From contig JBGUVL010000031.1 in the NCBI GenBank assembly GCA_045134375.1, positions 1 to 64,000 on the forward strand: a stretch of 64,000 bases of DNA, in the 5' to 3' direction. The stretch is from JBGUVL01 sp045134375. GTDB taxonomy: Bacteria; Bacillota_I; Bacilli_A; Erysipelotrichales; Erysipelotrichaceae. This document shows, in pieces, positions 8,300 to 17,182 of this stretch. Both the position numbers and the translations under genes were made by a program. Numbering within the stretch: position 1 is the first letter of the stretch; each line of letters starts with the position of its first letter. Below the pieces are notes generated by a model. The model was not told the origin of the DNA. It was given only the letters and a program-made list of their open reading frames with translations, and ran no database searches.

Positions 8300-8438
8300 C
8301 CTGTCCATCAAAACGGGCAACGTTAATAAAAAAATATACAAACACAGTAAACCCTTCTATTGTACTTTTTATGTGACCAGCTGTAATTTGATATATTAAA
8401 TAAAATAGGAGATATGCTTGTTTCAGTAAGGAGGAACC

Positions 8439-8939
8439 ATGATGAAAGTGAAATTAATAATGTACCGCAATGAAACAGCAGTAATCATAAATTTAATCAA
8501 AAATTTTTGGCAATCCCACAATCAATATACTCCAAGCGAGGAAGAAATCTTCATTGATTTAGCAGAGTGGACAAAGAAGGGGCATTGCATCTACTTGATC
8601 AAGTATAATGAAACCTATGTTGGTTTTGTGCATTTAGGCAGCAGAGGTTGCCAAATGGATTGGCTGGAAGACATTTTTGTTCTACCTGAATTTCAAGGAA
8701 AAGGTATTGGAACCTATGCAATTAAGCAAATTGAAACTATTGTAAAACAATACTCCGAAACATTATATATCGAAGCAGCCGCAAGAAATCAAAAAGCCAT
8801 TCGGTTGTATCATAAAATCGGGTATACCTGCTTAAATACAATAACCATCCGAAAAGATTTCCAACCAGAAAAACAGGAAACCATTCATGTTGAAAAAATA
8901 ATGGATATGGATTTTGATGTTAAACAGATGAAAAAATAA
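8439..8939 (+). CDS. GNAT family N-acetyltransferase, AAC(6')-like
   Basis: A 166-residue GCN5-related acetyltransferase. The acetyl-CoA motif A is seen in FVLPEFQGKGIGTYAIKQIE (Q-G-K-G-I-G), with motif B in ARNQKAIRLYHKIGY. The middle segment, VGFVHLGSRGCQMDWLEDI, resembles aminoglycoside 6'-acetyltransferase relatives, but that does not show resistance activity. The start at 8439 (ATG ATG) has TAAGGAGG 5 bases upstream. It stands alone between mscS and the convergent yhaM gene. The acceptor substrate cannot be predicted. Confidence 0.8.
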   Translation: MMKVKLIMYRNETAVIINLIKNFWQSHNQYTPSEEEIFIDLAEWTKKGHCIYLIKYNETYVGFVHLGSRGCQMDWLEDIFVLPEFQGKGIGTYAIKQIETIVKQYSETLYIEAAARNQKAIRLYHKIGYTCLNTITIRKDFQPEKQETIHVEKIMDMDFDVKQMKK

Positions 8940-9026
8940 AAAATCCAATTTCAATTTTCTCAAAAGAAGCACACTTCTAAGCCATGTAAGTGCACTCTAC
9001 GCACGAAATAACTTTATTACATAACA

Positions 9027-9059
9027 AAACCTCCACATGATTCATTCACATGGAGGTTT
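9027..9059. terminator. hairpin between GNAT and yhaM
   Basis: AAACCTCCA and TGGAGGTTT form a 9-bp stem between convergent genes; the T content on either side is modest, so it may work in both directions. Confidence 0.5.
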
Positions 9060-9088
9060 CTAGTTTTAAGAATATTTGACGAAACCGA

Positions 9089-10030
9089 TCATTTTTTATT
9101 TTTTGCTTTATAGAACATTCGATTTTCCATCGCAAATAATTTCTGCGTAAATGCTCCATTTTCGGTAACCGCAAAAGCTTTATCTAACACATTCATACGG
9201 GCATCAATGTTGTCAATATAATGAAGAATTTCTGCCTCAGGCAACTGCGGCAATACAGGACTTCCAAATTCATATTCCCCATGATGCGAAAGAATCATAT
9301 GACGCAGCATAGTTACTTCTTCTCCATCATAATGAAGTTGTTGCGCACATGCTGATACTTTCGCATTCATAATAGAAATATGCCCCAACAATTTACCCTC
9401 TAATGTATATTCGGTAATTACCGGACCACTTAATTCTGTTATTTTACCAATATCATGCAAAATAATACCACTTAACAGAAGATCACGATCCAAGGAAGGA
9501 TAAAGATCGCAAATCAAATTTCCCAAATGGATCATCCCCAATACATGCGTAGCTAACCCTCCAACAAAATCATGATGAATCCGACTTGCTGCTGGATACG
9601 TAAAGAAATCTTTTTCACATTCTTTTACTATCGTTTTCGTGATCGTGGCATAAATTTCATTATCCATATTCGCAATCACACTATAGATTTCTTTCATTAA
9701 ATCCGCTTTGTGAATCGGAGAAGACCGAACATATTCCGTAAGATCTTCATTTTTCCGATCTAATATTTCAATTTTTAACACTCTTAACTGCAGTTGTTTA
9801 TTGTGAGACAATACATCTGCTTGAAAACTTGCAATCATCCCTGGTCGATAGAGATCCAACTGCTGCTCATTGACATTCCAAAACTTCGCATCAATAGCAC
9901 CCGTTTTATCTTGTAATACAAAGCTTAAATAAGGGGCTCCCTTGTTAGTTACGCCACGATTCACCTGTGAAATCAACAGCTTGATAATGAGACGATCGCC
10001 ATCCTGTAAATCACAGATCTGTTTAATCAT
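9089..10030 (-). CDS. yhaM: 3'-5' exoribonuclease YhaM
   Basis: A 313-residue protein with the YhaM layout: an N-terminal OB fold (about residues 1-95, with YLSFVLQDKTGAIDAKFWN) and a C-terminal HD domain. HD-motif residues are visible in HHDFVGGLATHVLGM, SGIILHDIGKITEL and RHMILSHHGEYEFGSP. YhaM degrades RNA from the 3' end and in Bacillus and streptococci trims transcript ends. It overlaps the end of the glycosyltransferase-RecX gene by 8 bases, with AAGGAAAAT as the ribosome site inside the upstream gene, so the two are cotranscribed. Confidence 0.92.
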   Translation of the reverse strand: MIKQICDLQDGDRLIIKLLISQVNRGVTNKGAPYLSFVLQDKTGAIDAKFWNVNEQQLDLYRPGMIASFQADVLSHNKQLQLRVLKIEILDRKNEDLTEYVRSSPIHKADLMKEIYSVIANMDNEIYATITKTIVKECEKDFFTYPAASRIHHDFVGGLATHVLGMIHLGNLICDLYPSLDRDLLLSGIILHDIGKITELSGPVITEYTLEGKLLGHISIMNAKVSACAQQLHYDGEEVTMLRHMILSHHGEYEFGSPVLPQLPEAEILHYIDNIDARMNVLDKAFAVTENGAFTQKLFAMENRMFYKAKNKK

Positions 10031-12014
10031 TTTCTATTTTCCTTTCTTCCAATACCTGAATGATGTCATCATACAAAAATCCTTTATTCAATGCATAGGA
10101 AATAATATGATTTCTAAGTTCAATGCCGCTGTATTTTTTTGTATAATTCTTGATTGCTTTTTCCACTGCTTTATCTAACAACATCCCTTCTCGCAGTAGA
10201 TCATCTTCATAATTTAAGGAATTCACAACCTCTTTGGCTAGCTCATAGGAGAAACCATCATTATGAAGCTTCTCAACCATCATACTCTTTTTTCGTGTTA
10301 CGGATTTATTCTTTATTGTCATTAAATATTTACTTGCTAATTTTTCTGCTTTTACACGTTCCTCATCTTCCTCTAAGGAGGAAAGATTTCTTTCCACATC
10401 CTCATAAGGAATTCCTTTTTCTATTAGCTTACGCAGTATTTTCTTTTTTCCAAATAAATTCGAATCCATCTTTTGAATTTCGGTTATCATATAGGCTTCA
10501 TTGTTAATATAGCCTTTATTTTCTAACTCCGCTATGAGATCATTGATTTCTCTAATACTCAGTTCTACTTTATCCTGATTGATCAAAAAATCATACATTT
10601 CTTTTCGTGTGCGATCTTTCGCTCGTAATTTTTTTATGCACATCTGATACGCTTGCAATACACGTTCTCGATCCTTCAAAACAGTAAATAGATAGGATTC
10701 CATCACATCCCCTTTTTTGATCTGATATAAAATATAATCATCCAAGGAAATCATCAATATTGTTTCATGATCCGTATTCATCGCATCTAAATACAGTTTC
10801 ACATAGTCATTGCACGCCTTGATGGAGCGAATCAAATAGCAATCATAATATTCTTCAATTGCTTTTTCATAGACACTCACTACGTTATGAGCAAAAGTAT
10901 GCATATCATATCCTTGCGCTTTTTCAATGGCAGCCAACGACATTTTCTGATGAACACTTTCCTCCATCGCTAAATAGGCATCGACTTTCTCCCCAAACTG
11001 TTCCGGTGTTTCAAAATAAAACCCAGTTTCATTTTCAATCACAAGATGATCCAATACTTCATCTTTTCGTGCAAAAATGCAAAGACCACTTGCCAATGCT
11101 TCAATAAAAGTCATTCCCTGAGTTTCAGAAGTCGAAGCACTAACAAAAGCATCACTGATCTGGTAGTAAACTGGTACTTCTTCTCGAGCCACTGCCCCCG
11201 TGAAAATGATACGCTCATCCAGTCCCAAACGATGCGCCTGTTTCTTTAGATCCTCCAAGGAAGGTCCACCACCCACAATCATGATCTTGCAATTTTCATT
11301 TTTAATATAAGCAGCTCCTTCGACAATGAAATCAATACTTTTTTCATTTGCGATTCTTCCCAAATAAGTAATCAATTTCGTCTCTTCACTGATATGATAA
11401 CGCTCTTTTACTTCTTGCTGTTGTTCAATCGAAACATTTTCTTTTTTAAACTGGTCTAAGTTCAATCCCGTAGGAATGACATAGATTGGTCGAGTCACTC
11501 CATAACCAATGAGCTTTTCCTTCGTTTTTTCACTTGGAGCAATAATCCCTGATACCGTATTGCACAAATGGCGAGAAAGAGAATAGATTGCCATTTTACT
11601 CGCCTTTTCCACACCACTTAAATCAAAAATATTCACATAATGAGTGTAGTCTTCATACATCGTGTGATAGGTATAAACAATAGGAATATGCAACGAATGA
11701 GCCAACATTCTACCAAACATTCCCACCGTAAATTCTTGCTGTACATGAATAATATCCAAATGCAGTTTTTCAACCTCAGCCTTTACGGTAGAATGATAGG
11801 GTGTACTTAAAGTATAGCCATACAAACGCTTTAATTCCAATCCTGGCATACGAAGGACATTCCCTTCTCTTGTCGCATGGAGCGAATTCTTTTGTCCAGT
11901 AATGATATATACTTCATGCCCAGCAGCTTCAAGCCCCTTCTGTAAAGTCACAACAGAAGAGACGACTCCATTGATATCAGGAGTATAAGTATCAGTAAAA
12001 ATACCTATTTTCAT
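10023..12014 (-). CDS. GT4 diacylglycerol glucosyltransferase fused to a RecX-like domain
   Basis: This 663-residue protein has two parts. Residues 1 to about 390 are a GT4 glycosyltransferase close to the Acholeplasma 1,2-diacylglycerol 3-alpha-glucosyltransferase: KIGIFTDTYTPDINGVVSSV at the start, HTMYEDYTHYVNIFD, LGRIANEKSIDFIVE and the E-x7-E motif in ASTSETQGMTFIEALASG. It should add the first glucose to diacylglycerol at the membrane. Residues about 465-663 look like the three-helix repeats of RecX: REINDLIAELENKGYINNEAY, LFGKKKILRKLIEKGI, then EKLHNDGFSYELAKEVVNSL. RecX normally regulates RecA. No stop or frameshift separates the parts, and the frame is continuous through an unremarkable linker. 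AAGGAGGT precedes the ATG. Confidence 0.85.
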   Translation of the reverse strand: MKIGIFTDTYTPDINGVVSSVVTLQKGLEAAGHEVYIITGQKNSLHATREGNVLRMPGLELKRLYGYTLSTPYHSTVKAEVEKLHLDIIHVQQEFTVGMFGRMLAHSLHIPIVYTYHTMYEDYTHYVNIFDLSGVEKASKMAIYSLSRHLCNTVSGIIAPSEKTKEKLIGYGVTRPIYVIPTGLNLDQFKKENVSIEQQQEVKERYHISEETKLITYLGRIANEKSIDFIVEGAAYIKNENCKIMIVGGGPSLEDLKKQAHRLGLDERIIFTGAVAREEVPVYYQISDAFVSASTSETQGMTFIEALASGLCIFARKDEVLDHLVIENETGFYFETPEQFGEKVDAYLAMEESVHQKMSLAAIEKAQGYDMHTFAHNVVSVYEKAIEEYYDCYLIRSIKACNDYVKLYLDAMNTDHETILMISLDDYILYQIKKGDVMESYLFTVLKDRERVLQAYQMCIKKLRAKDRTRKEMYDFLINQDKVELSIREINDLIAELENKGYINNEAYMITEIQKMDSNLFGKKKILRKLIEKGIPYEDVERNLSSLEEDEERVKAEKLASKYLMTIKNKSVTRKKSMMVEKLHNDGFSYELAKEVVNSLNYEDDLLREGMLLDKAVEKAIKNYTKKYSGIELRNHIISYALNKGFLYDDIIQVLEERKIEND

Positions 12015-12025
12015 GTCAAACCTCC

Positions 12026-13084
12026 TTATTCATCTAGATAATCTTCTCTTTCAATCAAACTAGTCTTATTCTTATCAAAACGATGTTTCAATAACACAAA
12101 TACAAATCCTCCTACCAAAATAATGATATGATAGGAAGCAAAACGCCATAAAATCATAATTGAATTTGTCGAAATACGATCAAACATAGTGGAAAAAATC
12201 AACATAAATGCAGCTTCTGTTCCCCCACTTGCTCCTGGAACAGGGAAAAACGCATTCGACACATAAACAAATGCCGACATGACAATAATATCAAATAGCA
12301 TATTGCTTTTCACTGGTAATCCCATCATGAAAGCAATGAAATACGGCAATGAATAAAGCAAAGTGAAACGTATCGTATTTAATAAAATACATTGGAAAAT
12401 CATTTTTTTCATTGTTTTGATTTTCTTGATTTCTTCTGTAAAAGAGGAAACTTGCGCATTCCACGCAACGACCATTTTATCTGGTTCTTTTACAAATCTT
12501 GTTTTTGATAGTAATTTCACTGCAATATCACACAACTTAGCAAATCCTTTTGGAAACGCAGCCATTGCAAATAAGACAACAATAACAGCACTATTAACCA
12601 AATAACCAATTAAAACCAAAATGAAAAAATTCGATTGCTCCGTATAATAATAATTAAATCGTAACAACATGAGTATACTCGTATAAGCAACCATGACACC
12701 TTGATAAATAATAAAATCAATCCAAAGAATACTTGCTCCATCACTGATTTTAATCCCTTGATTTTTCATGATATAGGCTTGTCCAAACTGACCTCCGGTT
12801 GCGCTCGGTGTCACACCGGAAAAAAACATTCCCACAAATGCCACATTCAGACCATCACGAAAACGATAATTCATTTTATTCTTACGCCCTAATATTTGGT
12901 AGATTTTACCAATCACCATAACATATCCAAAGCCATACAAAAGAATCGCAAGGAATGCATACCATTTCATATTGGAAAGCAATTCCATAACCTCATTAAA
13001 ATTATCGCGCAATGCAAACCATAATGCAGCTACGGTAAGCAATAGTATCAATAAAAAATTGATTACATAATTTCGCTTTTTCAT
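12026..13084 (-). CDS. flippase-like integral membrane protein (LPG synthase TM / UPF0104 family)
   Basis: A 352-residue protein with about eight membrane segments, matching the N-terminal flippase-like domain of MprF (UPF0104). Family features are FFSGVTPSATGGQFGQAYIM near residue 90-110 and FFPVPGASGGTEAAFMLIF near residue 270-290. It lacks the soluble lysyl-transfer domain of MprF, so it is probably a lipid-moving or scaffold protein. It lies between two glycolipid glycosyltransferase genes, 11 bases upstream of the first-step enzyme, which suggests it handles glucosyl-diacylglycerols. The ribosome site AGGGA precedes the ATG. Confidence 0.85.
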   Translation of the reverse strand: MKKRNYVINFLLILLLTVAALWFALRDNFNEVMELLSNMKWYAFLAILLYGFGYVMVIGKIYQILGRKNKMNYRFRDGLNVAFVGMFFSGVTPSATGGQFGQAYIMKNQGIKISDGASILWIDFIIYQGVMVAYTSILMLLRFNYYYTEQSNFFILVLIGYLVNSAVIVVLFAMAAFPKGFAKLCDIAVKLLSKTRFVKEPDKMVVAWNAQVSSFTEEIKKIKTMKKMIFQCILLNTIRFTLLYSLPYFIAFMMGLPVKSNMLFDIIVMSAFVYVSNAFFPVPGASGGTEAAFMLIFSTMFDRISTNSIMILWRFASYHIIILVGGFVFVLLKHRFDKNKTSLIEREDYLDE

Positions 13085-13159
13085 ACTGTTCCCTAACTTT
13101 GCCTTTCACACTTCATCTCTCACTGCCAAAATACCAGTATCCTCTTTTCATTGGAACAG

Positions 13160-14167
13160 TTACATTGTCAGCACTTTCTCATAAACTTCCTTCAATTGTC
13201 TTCCTACCGCCTCAATACTTCTCTCTTCCGCTGTTTTTCTTCCTGCTTCTTTTGTTGGTGGAAGCTCTTTTTCAACCACTTGTTTTACCAATTCAGTAAA
13301 CTCATCCACATTATTTCCTTTATAACAGTTGACTTTATCGATCATCCAAGGATCGAACACTGGAATATCACGTAAAATGACATTTTGATGGGAAGCCAAC
13401 GCTTCTAACACAACGATTCCTTCCGTTTCTTCCTTGCTTGCGAAAAAGAATGCATCACATCCACTAAATGCCCCTTCAATAATAGCTCCTTTGACATAAC
13501 CAGGAAAATACACATTACTAGGATGATCCTCTACGACAACATCACGAATATTTTTAGGAATGGAATAGAGAGGGGTATAACCAAACCAAATGAAACGATA
13601 CTGCGGTAATCGCTTTGCCACCTCTACAAAATCCAATAGCCCTTTTCGATCAAAATAAAGGCCTACGCTAATGACTACTTTTTCCTCTTCTTTCAAGCTG
13701 AAATATCTACGAAAAGCGATTATTTTATCTTCATCATGATCAAAACGATTCAAATCAACGCCGTTGGAAATGGCCTGAATTGGTTGTGTCAAACCATATC
13801 CTTCTAATATTTTTTTGGAATACGGAGTTGGGGTTAAAATATAATCTCCTTCCGAATACACATTCATAATGACTTTCTTAAAGATTGGCGCAATCTGATT
13901 GGATAATACAAAGGAATTACGAAAATCTTCCTCTGTACTATGAGCGTGTACAACGACTTTTTTTCCTGCCTTCTTTGCCTTTTGAATTAATACAGAACTG
14001 TTAATTCCATAGGTATTCACATGCAAAATATCGTAATCATCACATTCCGGATCGGTGGTAAATTCAATGTTCTGAGACTTTAGAGCACTCATTTGATGTT
14101 TCATAGCTCTTCCAATTCCAGACGTCTTTATCATTTTTTCATTTTCAAAATACAATAGTACCTTCAT
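13160..14167 (-). CDS. GT4 glycosyltransferase, second-step glycolipid synthase-like (CpoA/alDGS-like)
   Basis: A 335-residue GT4 enzyme. It opens KVLLYFENEKMIKTSGIGRA and has HVNTYGINS, VVHAHSTEEDFRNSF, TPTPYSKKILEGYG, AISNGVDLNRFD and the E-x7-E motif in SKEETEGIVVLEALASH. This set is typical of enzymes that add a second sugar to monoglucosyl-diacylglycerol (Acholeplasma alDGS, streptococcal CpoA). It is the first gene of a three-gene run with the membrane protein and the first-step glycosyltransferase. Such lipids set membrane curvature and anchor lipoteichoic acid. Whether the second sugar is glucose or galactose cannot be told. GGAGG lies 4 bases before the ATG. Confidence 0.85.
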   Translation of the reverse strand: MKVLLYFENEKMIKTSGIGRAMKHQMSALKSQNIEFTTDPECDDYDILHVNTYGINSSVLIQKAKKAGKKVVVHAHSTEEDFRNSFVLSNQIAPIFKKVIMNVYSEGDYILTPTPYSKKILEGYGLTQPIQAISNGVDLNRFDHDEDKIIAFRRYFSLKEEEKVVISVGLYFDRKGLLDFVEVAKRLPQYRFIWFGYTPLYSIPKNIRDVVVEDHPSNVYFPGYVKGAIIEGAFSGCDAFFFASKEETEGIVVLEALASHQNVILRDIPVFDPWMIDKVNCYKGNNVDEFTELVKQVVEKELPPTKEAGRKTAEERSIEAVGRQLKEVYEKVLTM

Positions 14168-14280
14168 AATGCCTCCATCTTAATTTCTATTATATCACAT
14201 AATCGTTTTATTACCTATCCCAAAGAGAATAAGAGAAAATTAAGAATTTCTAACGTATTCATAACTTGTTTCTTACAAAG

Positions 14281-14302
14281 AAAAAACCGGATTACCGGTT
14301 TT
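14281..14302 (-). terminator. adhE terminator
   Basis: AACCGG and CCGGTT stem around a 4-base loop, followed on the minus strand by six Ts; immediately 3' of adhE. Confidence 0.85.
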
Positions 14303-14309
14303 CTCTTGA

Positions 14310-16928
14310 TTAATTTCCTTTGTATGATTTGATCAACATTTCTTCCATATCTTTTACTAATGGAAGTCTTGGGTTTGCTGGAGAACACTGATCTTCATAA
14401 GCTAACATAGCAATATCATGAACAGAATCCATCCAAGTCTTTTCATCGATTCCCTGTCCGCCGAAGTTCATGTCGATACCAACTTCCTTACCTAAGTTAG
14501 CAACCGCTTGGGCGTAAGCTTCTACTCCTTCTTCCACTGTGTTGAATTTTAATCCTAACATAGCCGCAACAGAAGCATACTGCTTATCGGCTTTATAGAA
14601 GTTATATTTTGGCCAAGTTGATGTCTTATCTGGTCTTGTTCCATTATAACGAATCACATGTGGCAATAAGATTGCATTGGCACGTCCATGAGGAACATGG
14701 TGAACACCACCGATCTTGTGAGCCATAGAGTGACATACACCTAAGAAAGCATTGGCAAATGCCATACCTGCCATGGCAGAAGCATTGTGCATTTTTTCTC
14801 TAGCTTCAGGATCGTTTTTACCATTTTTAACTGCTCTTGGTAAGTATTCAAATACCATCTTGATTGCCTGTAATGCTAAACCATCCGTATAGTCACTTGC
14901 TAAAGTGGCAACTAATGCTTCCGTAGCATGAGTCAATACATCCATACCAGTATCGGCAGTAATGGAAGCTGGCAAATTCATTGTAAACGCTGGATCAATA
15001 ATTGCTACCGAAGGAGTTAATGAGTAGTCAGCCAATGGATATTTCTTATTGTGTGCCTTATCCGAAATAACCGCAAATGGTGTTACTTCAGATCCTGTAC
15101 CTGAAGTGGTAGGAATACATACTAACTGTGCTTTCTTTCCTAATTCAGGATAACGGAACGCACGCTTACGGATATCCATGAATTTCTGTTTCAGATCATT
15201 AAAGTCAACCTCTGGATATTCATAGAACAACCACATACCTTTGGCAGCATCCATACTAGATCCCCCACCTAATGCGATGATAACATCTGGAGAGAAGCTT
15301 CTCATTACTTCTACCCCTTTCTTAACGGTAGTGATATCTGGATCTGGTTCAACATCACAGAATAACTGATACTGTACTTTATTTCTTCTTAATCCTAACT
15401 GTTTTGTTACTTTATCAACGAAACCTAAGTCTACCATGGAACGATCCGTTACGATGAATACACGGTGCATTTCACGCATTTGTCTTAAATATTCAATTGA
15501 ATCTCTTTCGAAGTAAATCTTTGATGGAATCTTAAACCACTGCATATTATTCTTACGTCTACCTACTTTCTTAACATTGATTAGGTTGACAGCACTAACG
15601 TTGTTGCCAACTGAATTTCTACCATAGGAACCACATCCTAATGTTAATGATGGTAAGAAGGAATTATATACATTACCGATACCACCAAATGTCGATGGTG
15701 AATTCCAGATGATACGAATTGCCTTGATACGTTTTCCATATTCTACGGATAATTCTTCATTTGCGGTATGGATTGCTGCCGAGTGTCCTAAACCACCAAA
15801 TTCAACCATAGCTTCTGCCTTGTTGAATCCATCTTCCGTATTTTCTGATTTCAAAATTGCTAATACTGGAGATAATTTCTCTTTGGTTAATGGTTCATTT
15901 GGACCAACTTCTTTACATTCAACACAGATGATATTCGTTCTTTCAGGAACTTTGAATCCTGCCTGTTCCGCGATCCATGTTGCGGCTTTACCAACCACAT
16001 CAGGATTTACTGTAACACGTCCTTCAAACATGTATTTCTCCAATAATTTCTTTTCTTCTGGAGTTGCAAAGTAAGCGTGGTAAGATTTCATTTCTTCACA
16101 CATTTCTTTGTAGATTTCTTTATCGATGATCGCTGCCTGTTCAGAAGCACATATCATACCATTGTCAAATGATTTTGACATAATAATATCGTGTGCTGCT
16201 TGCTTAATGTTTGCTGTTTTTTCCACATAAGCAGGAACATTTCCAGCCCCTACTCCTAAAGCAGGTTTTCCACAAGAATAAGCGGCACGAACCATTGCGT
16301 TACCACCGGTTGCTAAAATAACTGATACACCATCGTGATTCATTAACGCAGTTGTTCCTTCCATCGAAGGTTTTACGATCCACTGAATACAGTTCTTAGG
16401 TGCTCCTGCTGCAATTGCTGCATCATAAACAACTTTTGCCGCTTGAATGGAACACTGTACTGCACTTGGGTGGAATGAGAATACAATTGGATTTCTTGTC
16501 TTTAAACAAATTAATGATTTAAAGATTGCAGTAGAAGTAGGGTTTGTTGTTGGAACGATACCACAAACAACACCAACTGGATCCGCAACTTCAACGATAC
16601 CAGCTTCTTCATCTTCTGAAATTACACCACAAGTTTTCGTGTGGCGCATGTTATTCACTACATGTTCACAAGCAAACAAGTTTTTTGTTGCTTTGTCTTC
16701 AAACACACCACGTCCTGTTTCCTTGATTGCAGCTTCGGCTAAAACACCATGCTGGTCAAGAGCAGCAACACTAGCTTTGGCAACAATGTAATCTACCTGT
16801 TCTTGATCTAATTTTCTAAATTCTTCTAAAGCAACAAGTGCCTGATCAACTAATTTGTTAACCTCAGCAACCGCAGGGCTAACTTCTTCTTTTACTTCAA
16901 CATTTTTTGCTTCTGTAATTTTTGCCAT
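14310..16928 (-). CDS. adhE: bifunctional acetaldehyde-CoA/alcohol dehydrogenase
   Basis: A full-length 872-residue AdhE, which reduces acetyl-CoA to acetaldehyde and then ethanol, using two NADH. The N-terminal half is a CoA-acylating aldehyde dehydrogenase with GIVPTTNPTSTAIFKSLI and the catalytic cysteine in NGMICASEQA near residue 245. The C-terminal half is an iron-dependent alcohol dehydrogenase with ALGGGSSMDAAKGMW, CIPTTSGTGSEVTPF and the metal-binding HSMAHKIGGVHHVPHG. AdhE forms helical spirosomes in other bacteria. It has GAGGAGG at the ribosome site and its own terminator, and Rex-like and cre-like boxes upstream suggest control by NADH and carbon source. Gene order next to nifJ fits a pyruvate-to-ethanol route. 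Confidence 0.98.
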   Translation of the reverse strand: MAKITEAKNVEVKEEVSPAVAEVNKLVDQALVALEEFRKLDQEQVDYIVAKASVAALDQHGVLAEAAIKETGRGVFEDKATKNLFACEHVVNNMRHTKTCGVISEDEEAGIVEVADPVGVVCGIVPTTNPTSTAIFKSLICLKTRNPIVFSFHPSAVQCSIQAAKVVYDAAIAAGAPKNCIQWIVKPSMEGTTALMNHDGVSVILATGGNAMVRAAYSCGKPALGVGAGNVPAYVEKTANIKQAAHDIIMSKSFDNGMICASEQAAIIDKEIYKEMCEEMKSYHAYFATPEEKKLLEKYMFEGRVTVNPDVVGKAATWIAEQAGFKVPERTNIICVECKEVGPNEPLTKEKLSPVLAILKSENTEDGFNKAEAMVEFGGLGHSAAIHTANEELSVEYGKRIKAIRIIWNSPSTFGGIGNVYNSFLPSLTLGCGSYGRNSVGNNVSAVNLINVKKVGRRKNNMQWFKIPSKIYFERDSIEYLRQMREMHRVFIVTDRSMVDLGFVDKVTKQLGLRRNKVQYQLFCDVEPDPDITTVKKGVEVMRSFSPDVIIALGGGSSMDAAKGMWLFYEYPEVDFNDLKQKFMDIRKRAFRYPELGKKAQLVCIPTTSGTGSEVTPFAVISDKAHNKKYPLADYSLTPSVAIIDPAFTMNLPASITADTGMDVLTHATEALVATLASDYTDGLALQAIKMVFEYLPRAVKNGKNDPEAREKMHNASAMAGMAFANAFLGVCHSMAHKIGGVHHVPHGRANAILLPHVIRYNGTRPDKTSTWPKYNFYKADKQYASVAAMLGLKFNTVEEGVEAYAQAVANLGKEVGIDMNFGGQGIDEKTWMDSVHDIAMLAYEDQCSPANPRLPLVKDMEEMLIKSYKGN

Positions 16929-16948
16929 AAGGTCCTCCTCAACATAAC

Positions 16949-16966
16949 TTGTGAATCATTTCACAT
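16949..16966. promoter_or_regulatory. Rex operator-like box 1 (adhE)
   Basis: TTGTGAA-TCAT-TTCACAT fits the Rex consensus TTGTGAA-N4-TTCACAA with one mismatch at the last base. It lies 12 bases downstream of the predicted -10, over the transcription start region. Confidence 0.75.
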
Positions 16967-16977
16967 GTTGTGGTTAA

Positions 16978-17006
16978 ATATTATCATAATAGAATAATGG
17001 TTTCAA
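16978..17006 (-). promoter_or_regulatory. predicted adhE promoter
   Basis: On the minus strand TTGAAA (17006-17001), 17 bases, then TAATAT (16983-16978). Both Rex-like boxes flank it, one upstream of the -35 and one downstream of the -10. Confidence 0.55.
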
Positions 17007-17011
17007 CTAAA

Positions 17012-17029
17012 TTGTGAATTTTTTTACAA
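17012..17029. promoter_or_regulatory. Rex operator-like box 2 (adhE)
   Basis: TTGTGAA-TTTT-TTTACAA matches the same Rex consensus with one mismatch (C to T in the right arm). It sits just upstream of the predicted -35. Confidence 0.7.
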
Positions 17030-17049
17030 GATATTTCTATTACTTTTGA

Positions 17050-17063
17050 TGTAACCGATTACA
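17050..17063. promoter_or_regulatory. cre-like site (CcpA) upstream of adhE
   Basis: TGTAACCGATTACA fits the loose cre consensus TGWNANCGNTNWCA at every position, upstream of the adhE promoter. No ccpA gene is in the window. Confidence 0.5.
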
Positions 17064-17144
17064 TTTATAAATTAAGAAAAAAAATCGAAAATACCCTTAC
17101 TATTAAAGTTTTTTATGCTTTTTATCTTGCTCCCTTTCCATATA

Positions 17145-17173
17145 AAAAAGGAACCCTATGAAAGGATTCCTTC
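17145..17173 (-). terminator. nifJ terminator
   Basis: AAGGAATCCTTTCATAGGGTTCCTT folds as an imperfect hairpin on the minus strand and is followed by TTTTTAT. Confidence 0.7.
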
Positions 17174-17182
17174 CCGTTTTTC

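Noticed and set aside
8439..8939. Aminoglycoside acetyltransferase
   Set aside because: The similarity is to the general GNAT fold; nothing shows aminoglycoside binding.
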